From Antedon bifida (lineage: Eukaryota > Echinodermata > Crinoidea > Comatulida > Antedonidae): a stretch of 64,000 nt of DNA. A program made the position numbers and the translations under genes. Numbering within the stretch: position 1 is the first letter of the stretch; each line of letters starts with the position of its first letter. Where the stretch lies: positions 19,656,501 to 19,720,500 of the forward strand of contig OY727094.1 of the NCBI GenBank assembly GCA_963402885.1, in the 5' to 3' direction. Of this stretch, positions 16,584 through 29,960 are shown piece after piece. The notes beneath the pieces are model-generated. The model worked only from the letters and a program-made list of their open reading frames with translations. It was not told the DNA's origin and did not search any database.

Positions 16584-18117
16584 TCAATTCATTAGAAGCT
16601 CTGAATGGTGTACGCATGGTGTCGGAAGAGCATTGGCTGTTGGTACAAGCCGTTGAAATTTCTGCATCTGGTGGCGAGAAAGAGCATCAGCTATAACGTT
16701 ATGTTTCCCTGCAATATGAGTAGCGCATATATGATAATTATGGATAGCAGAATGATATGTTAGTTTCCTCATCAGTTTCATAATATCAGGTATTCTGGAG
16801 ACGATTTCAACCGTGGCCATATTATCGCAAAAGAACATTATTCGTTTTCTAGCCCAATTATTACCCCCTAATACACATGCCATGACGATGGGATAAAGTT
16901 CAAAGAACGCCATGGACGTCTTGTCCGTAAGGTATATTTGTGGGAAATTTCCCTGAAACCATTCGTTCCGATATATACCACGAAAAGATGTGCGTGTTGC
17001 ATCGGTGTACAGCGAAATGTCATTAGCAATTATGGTATTATCATTTAAAAAGAAAGATACACCATTCCAGTGTTTTAAAAACAGGGACCACATCGCTAAA
17101 TCTGCCCTACAATCTTTGTTGATACGTACATGATGGTGTAGTTTCTTAACTGTAGTTGACAGGCTGATTAAATGCGATACAAATGAACGGCCAGGGTGTA
17201 TGACCCTACAAGCTAAATTTAGATGCCCCAAGAGACTCAGTAATACTCTTTTTGTACAGGAGGCACGCTTACTGAATTCCGTTGTAATATTTCTAATTCT
17301 AGCTATTTTTTCTGTTGGTAGTCTCGCTTCCATGTTAATCGAATCGAGGTATATACCGAGGTATTCTAACGACGTAGAAGGTCCTTCTGTTTTCTTTTCT
17401 GATAGCGGAATACCAAGGGTTTTAAACATATCCAGAAAACGCATCTTGGTTGAATGTGCGTTTGCCGTCGGAGATTCTATTACAAGAAAATCGTCCAGAA
17501 GATGAAGAATATTATGAATGTTATAAACGTTGGAAGCTATCCAACAAACTGCTTGGGATAGTGTGTCAAATATTTTTGGACTTGAACGACAACCAAAAAC
17601 AAGTTGTTTAAAGAAGTAATATTGTTCGTTCCATTTAATTCCATGGTAGCCTCTGAGTCCTGGGTGGATAGGTATTATTTTGAATGCGTCAGTTATCAAT
17701 CAATAATGCTCCACGACCCTGATTTTTAATCATTCTAATAGCGTCGTCTATTTTGACGTATTGTAGTGAATACTGATCTTTATCTATAAGTTCGTTCAAG
17801 CTCGGGTTGTTAATATCATCGTGCGGAGCGGACAAGTCCACGATTAGTCTCTTTTTGTTGGAATATTTACCTTCTGCGATACCGATAAGGTTTATGCGAT
17901 ATTGTTTGTATGGAATAACACTGTATGGGCCTAATAAATATCCCTTGGTAACTTCTGTTTTTACCAATTCAGCAACCGTATCGGGTTGCCTTGTAGCCGA
18001 TTTTAAGTTCTTACATCCAATTGATTGCTCTGGAAGTGATTTGATACCTGTAGAAAAACCATATACCAACCCGTCTAACAAATAGTTCTTTAGATACGTG
18101 TTTGAACACAGTGACAT
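16584..18117 (-). pseudogene. DIRS reverse transcriptase and RNase H
   Basis: The 5' part (18117-17689) has LKNYLLDGLVYGFSTG, TEVTKGYLLGPYSVIP, KYSNKKRLIVDLSAPHDD and GRGALLID. A single frameshift near 17695 separates it from the rest (17699-16584), which starts ITDAFKIIPIHP, the first catalytic-Asp block, then KQLVFGCRSSPKIF, HLLDDFLVI with the active-site Asp pair, EYLGIYLDS, and RNase H with SLYTDATRTSFRG, FFELYPIVMAC, FFCDNMATVEIV and THIAGKHNVIADALSR. LLDDFL and HNxxADALSR are characteristic of DIRS-group polymerases. The 3' end overlaps the recombinase frame by about 34 bp, a normal DIRS arrangement. Only the one break is visible. Confidence 0.88.
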
Positions 18118-21100
18118 ATGCTTATGTAGCTAGCTTCAAATCGCATTTGGAGACGTTTTAGACCATTTTGTGATTTTCGAAAAAACTTCACATTAGAAGC
18201 GGTTTTAGACCATTTTGAGCATTTCGATAAAACTTTTCACACAAAAACATCAAAGGGCACAAAATAGCTTAATATCGTATTTAAAAACGTTTTAGACCAT
18301 TTTGAGTATTTCGACAAAAATTTTTCACACAAAAACATCAAAGAACACAAAATAGCTTAATATCGTATTTAAAAACGTTTTAGACCATTTTGAGCATTTC
18401 GACCAAAATTTTTCACACAAAACATCAAAGTTGAATAGCTTCTTTTAGACCATTTTGTGATTTTCGAAAAAAACTTGTTAACATAAAAATACCAATGTGC
18501 TAAGAATAGCTTCAAATCGCATTTGGAGACATTTTAGACCATTTTGTGATTTTCGAAAAAACTTGTGAACATAAAAACACCAAAGTGCTAAGAATAGCTT
18601 CAAATCGCATTTAGAGACGTTTTAGACCATTTTGTGATTTCGAAAACACTTGTTAACATAAAAACACCAAAGTGCTAAGAATAGCTTCAAATCGCATTTG
18701 GAGACATTTTAGACCATTTTGTGATTTTCGAAAAAACTTGTTAACATAAATACACCAAAATGCTTAGAATAGCTTCAAATCGCATTTGGGGACGTTTTAG
18801 ACCATTTTGTGATTTTCGAAAAAACTTGTTAACATAAAAAACACCAAACTGCTAAGAATAGCTTCAAATCGCATTTGGAGACGTTTTAGACCATTTTGTG
18901 ATTTCCCGAAAAAACTTGTTAACATAAAAACACCAAAGTGCTTAGTATAGCTTCAAATCGCATTTGGAGACGTTTTAGACCATTTTGTGATTTTCGAAAA
19001 AACTTGTTAACATAAAAACACCAAAGTGCTTAGAATAGCTTCAAATCGCATTTGGAGACGTTTTTTTTTGCTTAAAATCACATTAGAAACGGTTTTAGAC
19101 CATTTTGAGCATTTCGATAAAACTTTTCACACAAAAACATCAAAGGGCACAAAATAGCTTAATATCGTATTTAAAAACGTTTTAGACCATTTTGAGCATT
19201 TCGACAAAAATTTTTCACACAAAAACATCAAAGAGCACAAAATAGCTTAATATCGTATTTAAAAACGTTTTAGACCATTTTGAGCATTTCGACAAAAATT
19301 TTTCACACAAAACATCAAAGTTGAATAGCCTCAAATCGCATTTGGAGACATTTTAAACCATTTTGTGATTTTCGAAAAAAATATGTTAACATAAAAACAC
19401 CAAAGTGCTTAGAATAGCTTCAAATCGCATTTGGAGACGTTTTTTTTGCTTAAAATCACATTAGAAACGGTTTTAGACCATTTTGAGCAATTCGATAAAA
19501 CTTTTCACACAAAAACATCAAAGGGCACAAAATAGCTTAATATCGTATTTTAAAACGTTTTAGACCATTTTGAGCATTTCGACAAAAATTGTTCACACAA
19601 AAACATCAAAGAGCACAAAATAGCTTAATATCGTATTTAAAAACGTTTTAGACCATTTTGAGCATTTCGACAAAAATGTTTCACACAAAAGATCAAAGTT
19701 GAATAGCTTCAAATCGCATTTGGACACATTTTAGACCATTTTGTGATTTTCGAAAAAAATATGTTAACATAAAAACACCAAAGTGCTTAGAATAGCTTCA
19801 AATCGCATTTGGAGACGTTTTAGACCATTTTGTGATTTTCGAAAAAACTTCTTAACATAAAAACACCAACGTGCTAAGAATAGCTCCAAATCGCACCTGG
19901 AGACGTTTTAGACCATTTTGTGCATTTCGATGAAACTTGTTCTCACAAAACATCAAAGTTTACAGCATAGCTTCAAATCGTATTTGGAGACGTTTTAGAC
20001 CATTTTGTGATTTTCGAAAAAACTTGTTAACATAAAAACACCAATGTGCTAAGAATAGCTTCAAATCGCATTTAGAGACATTTTAGACCATTTTGTGATT
20101 TTCGAAAAAACTTGTTAACATAAAAACTCCAAAGTGCTTAGAATAGCTTTAAATCGAATTTGGAGACGTTTTAGACCATTTTGTGATTTTCGAAATAACT
20201 TGTTAACATAAAAACACCAAACTGCTAAGAATAGCTTCAAATCGCATTTGGAGACGTTTTTGACCATTTTGTGATTTCCTGAAAAAACTTGTTAACATAA
20301 AAACACCAAAGTGCTTAGAATAGCTTCAAATCGCATTTGGAGACGTTTTAGACCATTTTGTGATTTTCAAAAAAACTTGGTTACACAAAAACATCAATGT
20401 GCTTAAAATTACATTATAAACCGTTTTAGACCATTTTGAGCATTTCGATAAAACTTTTCACACAAAAACATCAAAGAGCACAAAATAGCTTAATATTGTA
20501 TTTTAAAACGTTTTAGACCATTTTGAGCATTTCGACAAAAATTTTTCACACAAAACATCAAAGTGTACAGAATAGCTTTAAATCGCATTTGGAGACGTTT
20601 TAGACCATTTTGTGATTTTCGAAAAAACTTGTTAACATAAAAACACAAAAGTGCTAAGAATAGCTTCAAATCGCATTTGGAGACATTTTAGACCATTTTG
20701 TGATTTTCGAAAAAACTTGTTAACATAAAAACACCAAAGTGCTAAGAATAGCTTCAAATCGCAATTGGAGACATTTTAAACCATTTTGTGATTTTCGAAA
20801 AAACTTGTTAACATAAAAACACCAAAGTGCTAAGAATAGCTTCAAATCGCATTTGGAGACATTTTAGACCATTTTGTGATTTTCGAAAAAACTTGTTAAC
20901 ATAAATACACCAAAATGCTTAGAATAGCTTCAAATCGCATTTGGCGACGTTTTAGACCATTTTGTGATTTTTGAAAAAACTTGTTAACATAAAAACACCA
21001 AAGTACTTAGAATAGCTTCAAATCGCATTTGGAGAAGTTTTAGACAATTTTGTGATTTTCAGAAAAACTTGGTTACACAAAAACATCAACGTGCTTAAAA

Positions 21101-22900
21101 TCACATTAGAAACCGTTTTAGACCATTTTGGGCATTTCAATAAAACTTTTCACACAAAAACATCAAAAGGCACAAAATAGCTTAATATCGTATTTAAAAA
21201 CGTTTTAGACCATTTTGAGCATTTGGACAAAACTTTTTCACACAAAACATCAAAGTGTACAGAAAAGCTTCAAATCGCATTTGGAGACGTTTTAGACCAT
21301 TTTGTGCATTTCGATGAAACTTGGTTACACAAAAACATCAAAGTGCTTAAAATCACATTATAAACCGTTTTAGACCATTTTGAGCATTTCGATAAAACAT
21401 CAAAGTGTATAGAATAGCTTCAAATCGCATTTGGAGACGTTTTAGACCAATTTGTGATTTTCGAAAGAACTTATTAACATAAAAACACCAAAGTGCTAAG
21501 AATAGCTTCAAATCGCATTTGGAGACATTTTAGACCATTTTGTGATTTTCGAAAAAAATATGTTAACATAAAAACACCAAAGTGCTTAGAATAGCTTCAA
21601 ATCGCATTTGGAGACGTTTTAGACCATTTTGTGATTTTCGAAAAAACTTCTTAACATAAAAACACCAACGTGCTAAGAATAGCTCCAAATCGCACCTGGA
21701 GACGTTTTAGACCATTTTGTGCATTTCGATGAAACTTGTTCTCACAAAACATCAAACTTTACAGAATAGCTTCAAATCGTATTTGGAGACGTTTTAGACC
21801 ATTTTGTGATTTTCGAAAAAACTTGTTAACATAAAAACACCAATGTGCTAAGAATAGCTTCAAATCGCATTTAGAGACATTTTAGACCATTTTGTGATTT
21901 TCGAAAAAACTTGTTAACATAAAAACTCCAAAGTGCTTAGAATAGCTTTAAATCGAATTTGGAGACGTTTTAGACCATTTTGTGATTTTCGAAATAACTT
22001 GTTAACATAAAAACACCAAACTGCTAAGAATAGCTTCAAATCGCATTTGGAGACGTTTTAGACCATTTTGTGATTTTCGAAAAAACTTCTTAACATAAAA
22101 ACACCAAAGTGCTTAGAATAGCTTGAAATCGCATTTAGAGACGTTTTAGACCATTTTGTGCATTTCGATGAAACTTGGTTACACAAAAACATCAAAGTGC
22201 TTAAAATCACATTATAAACCGTTTTAGACCATTTTGAGCATTTCGATAAAACTTTACACACAAAAACATGAAAGAGCACAAAATAGCTTAATATCGTATT
22301 TAAAAACGTTTTAGACCATGTTGAGCATTTCGACAAAAATTGTTCTCACAAAACATCAAAGTGTATAGAATAGCTTCAAATCGCATTTGGAGACGTTTTA
22401 GACCATTTTGTGATTTTCGAAAGAACTTGTTAACATAAAAACACAAAAGTGCTAAGAATAGCTTCAAATCGCATTTGGAGACATTTTAGACCATTTTGTG
22501 ATTTTCGAAAAAACTTGTTAACATAAAAACACCAAAGTGCTAAGAATAGCTTCAAATCGCATTTGGAGACATTTTAGACCATTTTGTGATTTTCGAAAAA
22601 ACTTGTTAACATAAAAACACCAAAGTGCTTAGAATAGCTTCAAATCGCATTTGGAGACATTTTAGACCATTTTGTGATTTTCGAAAAAACTTGTTAACAT
22701 AAAAACACCAAAGTGCTTAGAATAGCTTCAAATAGCATTTGGAGACGTTTTAGACCATTTTGAGCATTTCGACCAAAATTGTTCACACAAAACATCAAAG
22801 TGTACAGAATAGCTTCAAATCGCATTTGGAGACGTTTTAGACCATTTTGTGATTTTCGAAAAAACTTGTTAACATAAAAACACCAAAGTGCTTAGAATAG

Positions 22901-24130
22901 CTTCAAATCGCATTTTGAGACGTTTTAGACCATTTTGTGATTTTCAAAAACACTTGGTTACACAAAACCATCAAAGTGCTTAAAATCACATTAGAAACCG
23001 TTTTAGACCATTTTGAGCATTTCGATAAAACTTTTCACACAAAAAGATCAAAGGGCACAAAATAGCTTAATATCGTATTTAAAAACGTTTTAGACCATTT
23101 TGTGATTTTCGAAAAAACTTGTTAACATAAAAACACCAAAGTGCTTAGAATAGCTTCAAATCGCATTTGGAGACGTTTTAGACCATTTTGTGATTTTCAA
23201 AAAAACTTGGTTACTTAAAAACATCAAAGTGCTTAAAATCACATTAGAAACCGTTTTAGACCATTTTGAGCAATTCGATAAAACTTTTCACACAAAAACA
23301 TCAAAGAGCACAAAATAGCTTAATATCATATTTAAAAACGTTTTAGACCATTTTGAGCATTTCGACAAAAATTTTTCACACAAAACATCAAAGTGTACAG
23401 AATAGCTTCAAATCGCATTTGGAGACATTTTAGACCATTTTGTGATTTTCGAAAAAACTTGTTAACATAAAAACACCAAAGTGCTTAGAATAGCTTCAAA
23501 ACGCATTTGGAGACGTTTTAGACCATTTTGTGCATTTCGATGAAACTTAGTTACACAAAAACATCAAAGTGCTTAAAATCACATTAGAAACCGTTTTAGA
23601 CCATTTTGAGCATTTCGATAAAACTTTTCACACAAAAACATCACAGAGCACAAAATAGCTTAATATCGTATTTAAAAACGTTTTAGACCATTTTGAGCAT
23701 TTCTACAAAAATTTTTCACACAAAACATCGAAGTTTACAGAATAGCTTCAATTCGCATTTGGAGACGTATTAGACCATTTTGTGATTAACGAAAAAACTT
23801 GTTAACATAAAAACACCAAAGTGCTTAGAATAGCTTCAAAACGCATTTAGAGACGTTTTAGACCATTTTGTGCATTTCGATGAAACTTAGTTACACAAAA
23901 ACATCAAAGTGCTTAAAATCACATTAGAAACCGTTTTAGACCATTTTGAGCATTTCGATAAAACTTTTCACACAAAAACATCACAGAGCACAAAATAGCT
24001 TAATATCGTATTTAAAAACGTTTTAGACCATTTTGAGCATTTCTACACAATTTTTTCACACAAAACATCGAAGTTTACAGAATAGCTTGAAATCGCATTT
24101 GGAGACCTTTTAGACTATTTTGTGATTTTC
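22901..24130 (+). repeat. Partial copy of the 1791-bp higher-order unit
   Basis: Shares private variants with 31778-33100: CATTTTGAGACG, TCAAAAACACTTGGTTACAC followed by AAACCATC, and CATTTCTACACAATTTTTTC. Spacing to the later copy changes from 8877 to 8963 bp along its length, a difference of about one monomer. Confidence 0.75.
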
Positions 24131-26939
24131 GAAAAAACTTGTTAACATAAAAACACCAAAGTGCTTAGAATAGCTTCAAATCGCATTTGGAGACATTTTA
24201 GACCATTTTGTGATTTTCGAAAAAACTTGTTAACATAAAAACACCAAAATGCTTAGAATAGCTTCAAATCGCATTTGGAGACGTTTTAGACCATTTTGAG
24301 CAATTCGATAAAACTTTTCACACAAAAACATCAAAGAGCACAAAATAGCTTAATATCGTATTTCAAAACGTTTTAGACCATTTTGAGCATTTTGGCAAAA
24401 ACTTTTTCACACAAAACATCAAAGTGTACAGAATAGCTTCAAATCGCATTTGGAGACGTTTTAGACCATTTTGTGATTTTCGAAAAAACTTGTTAACATA
24501 AAAACACCAAAGTGCTAAGAATAGCTTCAAATCGCATTGGAGACGTTTTAGACCATTTTGTGATTTTCGAAAAAACTTGTTAACATAAAAACACCAAAGA
24601 CCTTAGAATAGCTTCAAATCGCATTTGGAGACATTTTAGACCATTTTGTGATTTTCGAAAAAACTTGTTAACATAAAAACACCAAAATGCTTAGAATAGG
24701 TTCAAATCGCATTTGGAAACGTTTTAGACCATTTTGAGCAATTCGATAAAACTTTTCACACAAAAACATCAAAGAGCACAAAATAGCTTAATATCGTATT
24801 TAAAAACGTTTTAGACTATTTTGAGCATTTTGACAAAACTTTTTCACACAAAACATGAAAGTGTACAGAATAGCTTCAAATCGCATTTAGAGACGTTTTA
24901 GACCATTTTGTGATTTTCGAAAAAACTTGTTAACATAAAAACACCAATGTGTACAGAATAGCTTCAAATCGCATTTGGAGACGTTTTAGACCATTTTGTG
25001 ATTTACGAAAAATCTTGTTAACATAAAAACACCAAAGTGCTTAGAATAGCTTCAAATCGCATTTGGAGACGTTTTAGACCATTTTGTGATTTTCAAAAAA
25101 ACTTGGTTACACAAAAACATCAAAGTGCTTAAAATCACATTAGAAACCGCCTTAGACCATTTTGAGCATTTCGATAAAACTTTTCACACAAAAACATCAA
25201 AGAGCACATAATAGCTTAATATCGTATTTAAAAACGTTTTAGACAATTTTGAGCATTTCGACAAAAATTTTTCACACAAAACATCGAAGTTTACAGAATA
25301 GCTTCAAATCGCATTTGGAGACATTTTAGACCATTTTGAGCATTTCGATAAAACTTTTCACACAAAAACATCAAAGGTCACAAAATAGCTTATATCGTAT
25401 TTAAAAACGTTTTAGACCATTTTGAGTATTTCGACAAAAAGTTTTCACACAAAAACATCAAAGAACACAAAATAGCTTAATATCGTATTTAAAAACGTTT
25501 TAGACCATTTTGAGCATTTCGACCAAAATTTTTCACACAAAACATCAAAGTTGAATAGCTTCAAATCGCATTTGGAGACATTTTAGACCATTTTGTGATT
25601 TTCGAAAAAATATGTTAATATAAAAACATCAAAGTGCTTAGAATAGCTTCAAATCGCATTTAGAGACGTTTTAGACCATTTTGTGATTTTCGAAAAAACT
25701 TCACATTAGAAACGGTTTTAGACCATTTTGAGCATTTCGATAAAACTTTTCACACAAAAACATCAAAGGGCACAAAATAGCTTAATATCGTATTTAAAAA
25801 CGTTTTAGACCATTTTGAGTATTTCGACAAAAATTTTTCACACAAAAACATCAAAGAACACAAAATAGCTTAATATCGTATTTAAAAACGTTTTAGACCA
25901 TTTTGAGCATTTCGACAAAAATTTTTAACACAAAACATCAAAGTTGAATAGCTTCTTTTAGACCATTTTGTGATTTTCGAAAAAAACTTGTTAACATAAA
26001 AATACCAATGTGCTAAGAATAGCTTCAAATCGCATTTGGAGACATTTTAGACCATTTTGTGATTTTCGAAAAAACTTGTGAACATAAAAACACCAAAGTG
26101 CTAAGAATAGCTTCAAATCGCATTTAGAAACGTTTTAGACCATTTTGTGATTTTCGAAAACACTTGTTAACATAAAAACACCAAAGTGCTAAGAATAGCT
26201 TCAAATCGCATTTGGAGACATTTTAGACCATTTTGTGATTTTCGAAAAAACTTGTTAACATAAATACACCAAAATGCTTAGAATAGCTTCAAATCGCATT
26301 TGGGGACGTTTTTGACCATTTTGTGATTTTCGAAAAAACTTGTTAACATAAAAACACCAAACTGCTAAGAATAGCTTCAAATCGCATTTGGAGACGTGTT
26401 AGACCATTTTGTGATTTCCCGAAAAAACTTGTTAACATAAAAACACCAAAGTGCTTAGTATAGCTTCAAATCGCATTTGGAGACGTTTTAGACCATTTTG
26501 TGATTTTCGAAAGAACTTATTAACATAAAAACACCAAAGTGCTAAGAATAGCTTCAAATCGCATTTGGAGACGTTTTAGACCATTTTATGATTTTCGAAA
26601 AAACTTAGTTACACAAAAACATCAAAGTGCTTAAAATCACATTATAAACCGTTGTAGACAATTTTGAGCATTTCGATAAAACTTTACACACAAAAACATG
26701 AAAGAGCACAAAATAGCTTAATATCGTATTTAAAAACGTTTTAGACCATTTTGAGCATTTCGACAAAAATTGTTCACACAAAACATCAAAGTGTACACAA
26801 AACATCAAGTGTACAGTGTCTCCAAATCGCATTTGGAGACGTTTTAGACCATTTTGTGATTTTCGAAAAAACTTGTTAACATAAAAACACCAAAGTGCTA
26901 AGAATAGCTTCAAATCGCATTTGGAGACATTTTAGACCA

Positions 26940-29900
26940 TTTTGTGATTTTCGAAAAACTTGTTAACATAAAAATACAAAAGTGCTAAGAAAAGCTACAA
27001 ATCGCATTTGGAGACGTTTTAGACCATTTTGTGATTTTCGAAAAAACTTGTTAATATAAAAACACCAAAGTGCTCAGAGTAGCTTCAAATAGCATTTGCA
27101 GACGTTTTAGACCATTTTGTGATTTTCTAAAAAACTAGTTAACATAAAAACACCAAACTGCTAAGAATAGCTTCAAATCGCATTTGGAGACGTTTTAGAC
27201 CATTTTGTGATTTTCGAAAGAACTTGTTAACATAAAAACACCAAAGTGCTAAGAATAGCTTCAAATCGCATTTGGAGACGTTTTAGACCATTTTGTGATT
27301 TTCGAAAAAACTTGTTAATATGAAAACACCAAAGTGCTCAGAGTAGCTTCAAATAGCATTTGGAGACATTTTAGACCATTTTGTGATTTTCTAAAAAACT
27401 AGTTAACATAAAAACACCAAACTGCTAAGAATAGCTTCAAATCACATTATAAAACCGTTTTAGACCATTTTGAGCATTTCGATAAAACTTTTCACACAAA
27501 AACATCAAAGAGCACAAAATAGCTTAATATCGTATTTAAAAACGTTTTAGACCATTTTGAGGATTTCGACAAAAATTTTTCACACAAAACATCAAAGTGT
27601 ACAGAATAGCTTCAAATCGCATTTGGAGACGTTTTAGACCATTTTGTGATTTTCGAAAAAACTTGTTAACATAAAAACACCAAAGTGCTAAGAATAGCTT
27701 CAAATCGCATTTGGAGACGTTTTAGACCATTTTGTGATTTTCAAAAAAACTTGGTTACACAAAAACATCAAAGTGCTTAAAATTACAATATAAACCGTTT
27801 TAGACCATTTTGAGCATTTCGATAAAACTTTTCACACAAAAACATCAAAGAGTACAAAATAGCTTAATATCGTATTTAAAAACGTTTTAGACCATTTTGA
27901 GCATTTCGACAAAAATTTTTCACACAAAACATAAAAGTGGAGAAACTTGTTAACATAAAACACCAAAGTGCTAAGAATAGCTTCAAATCGCATTTGGAGA
28001 CGTTTTAGACCATTTTGTGATTTTCGAAAAAACTTGGTTACACAAAAACATCAAAGTGCTTAAAATCACATTATAAACCGTTTTAGACCATTTTGAGCAT
28101 TTCGATAAAACTTTTCACACACAAAAATCAAAGAGCACAAAATAGCTTAATATCGTATTTAAAAACGTTTTAGACCATTTTGAGCATTTCGACAAAAAAT
28201 TTTCACACAAAACATCAAAGTGTACAGAATACCTTTAAATCGCATTTGGAGACGTTTTAGACCATTTTGTGATTTTCGAAAAAACTTGTTAACATAAAAA
28301 CACCAAATTGCTAAGAATAGCTTCAAATCGCATTTGGAGACGTTTTAGACCATTTTGTGATTTACGAAAAAACTTGTTAACATAAAAACACCAAAGTGCT
28401 TAGAATAGCTTCAAATAGCATTTGGAGACGTTTTAGACCATTTTGTGACTTTCGAAAAAACTTGTTAACATAAAAACATCAAAGTGCTAAGAATAGCTTC
28501 AAATCGCATTTGGAGACATTTTAGACCATTTTGTGATTTTCGAAAAACTTGTTAACATAAAAATACAAAAGTGTTAAGAAAAGCTTCAAATCGCATTTGG
28601 AGACGTTTTAGACCATTTTGTGATTTTCGAAAAAACTTGTTAATATAAAAACACCAAAGTGCTCAGAGTAGCTTCAAATAGCATTTGGAGACGTTTTAGA
28701 CCATTTTGTGATTTTCTAAAAAACTAGTTAACATAAAAACACCAAACTGCTAAGAATAGCTTCAAATCGCATTTGTAGACGTTTTAGACCATTTTGTGAT
28801 TTTCGAAAGAACTTGTTAACATAAAAACACCAAAGTGCTAAGAATAGCTTCAAATCGCATTTGGAGACGTTTTAGACCATTTTGTGATTTTCGAAAAAAC
28901 TTGGTTACACAAAAACATCAAAGTGCTTAAAATCACATTATAAAACCGTTTTAGACCATTTTGAGCATTTCGATAAAACTTTTCACACAAAAACATCAAA
29001 GAGCACAAAATAGCTTAATATCGTATTTAAAAACGTTTTAGACCATTTTGAGGATTTCGACAAAAATTTTTCACACAAAACATCAAAGTGTACAGAATAG
29101 CTTCAAATCGCATTTGGAGACGTTTTAGACCATTTTGTGATTTTCGAAAAAACTTGTTAACATAAAAACACCAAAGTGCTAAGAATAGCTTCAAATCGCA
29201 TTTGGAGACGTTTTAGACCATTTTGTGATTTTCAAAAAAACTTGGTTACACAAAAACATCAAAGTGCTTAAAATTACAATATAAACCGTTTTAGACCATT
29301 TTGAGCATTTCGATAAAACTTTTCACACAAAAACATCAAAGAGTACAAAATAGCTTAATATCGTATTTAAAAACGTTTTAGACCATTTTGAGCATTTCGA
29401 CAAAAATTTTTCACACAAAACATAAAAGTGGAGAAACTTGTTAACATAAAACACCAAAGTGCTAAGAATAGCTTCAAATCGCATTTGGAGACGTTTTAGA
29501 CCATTTTGTGATTTTCGAAAAAACTTGGTTACACAAAAACATCAAAGTGCTTAAAATCACATTATAAACCGTTTTAGACCATTTTGAGCATTTCGATAAA
29601 ACTTTTCACACACAAAAATCAAAGAGCACAAAATAGCTTAATATCGTATTTAAAAACGTTTTAGACCATTTTGAGCATTTCGACAAAAAATTTTCACACA
29701 AAACATCAAAGTGTACAGAATACCTTTAAATCGCATTTGGAGACGTTTTAGACCATTTTGTGATTTTCGAAAAAACTTGTTAACATAAAAACACCAAATT
29801 GCTAAGAATAGCTTCAAATCGCATTTGGAGACGTTTTAGACCATTTTGTGATTTACGAAAAAACTTGTTAACATAAAAACACCAAAGTGCTTAGAATAGC

Positions 29901-29960
29901 TTCAAATAGCATTTGGAGACGTTTTAGACCATTTTGTGACTTTCGAAAAAACTTGTTAAC
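26940..29960 (+). repeat. ~1.5-kb tandem duplication within satellite
   Basis: Private variants recur at constant spacing: CATAAAAGTGGAGAAACTTG at 27930 and 29421, and CTTTTCACACACAAAAATC at 28111 and 29602, both 1491 bp apart. Earlier markers (CGAAAAACTTG with AAATACAAAAGTG, about 26951 and 28540) are 1589 bp apart, so the later copy is about one monomer shorter there. It includes a distinctive truncated monomer. Confidence 0.85.

Larger units (their letters stand above)
15505..16617 (-). pseudogene. DIRS tyrosine recombinase, interrupted by internal duplication
   Basis: The N-terminal SAM-like domain starts MRTPFRASNELKLQ and includes STKRVYKSALRCFLTFL. The catalytic domain has box I LAFYGFLRCGEF (Arg near residue 170), box II GHSFRIGAAT (His-x-x-Arg, about 15615-15645) and the nucleophile segment GRWTSNCYIRYI (about 15555-15590). 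The reading frame ends at 15955 after VEIPIFETII, where a frameshift is followed by a 132-bp copy of the enzyme's own N-terminal coding sequence. The true C-terminus then resumes at 15803 (AIRLSQGASPLAPLFLE) and runs to TGA at 15505. All catalytic residues are recognisable but no longer in one frame. Confidence 0.87.
15505..18130 (-). mobile_element. DIRS-type (tyrosine recombinase) retroelement, 5'-truncated
   Basis: Minus-strand element with RT and RNase H upstream and a tyrosine recombinase downstream, overlapping as in DIRS elements, which integrate through a recombinase rather than an integrase. Gag and the 5' terminus are missing; the right edge passes straight into satellite at about 18131. 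There is one frameshift in RT, a 132-bp duplication plus a frame break in the recombinase, and no identifiable inverted terminal repeat. Confidence 0.85.

Noticed and set aside
22058..22336. 92-codon - strand ORF with repeated SKCSKWSKT motifs, and similar ORFs at 26605-26913 and 31440-31667
   Set aside because: Each is a chance open frame through three 88-bp satellite monomers (264 bp is divisible by three); nearby monomer variants break it at once.
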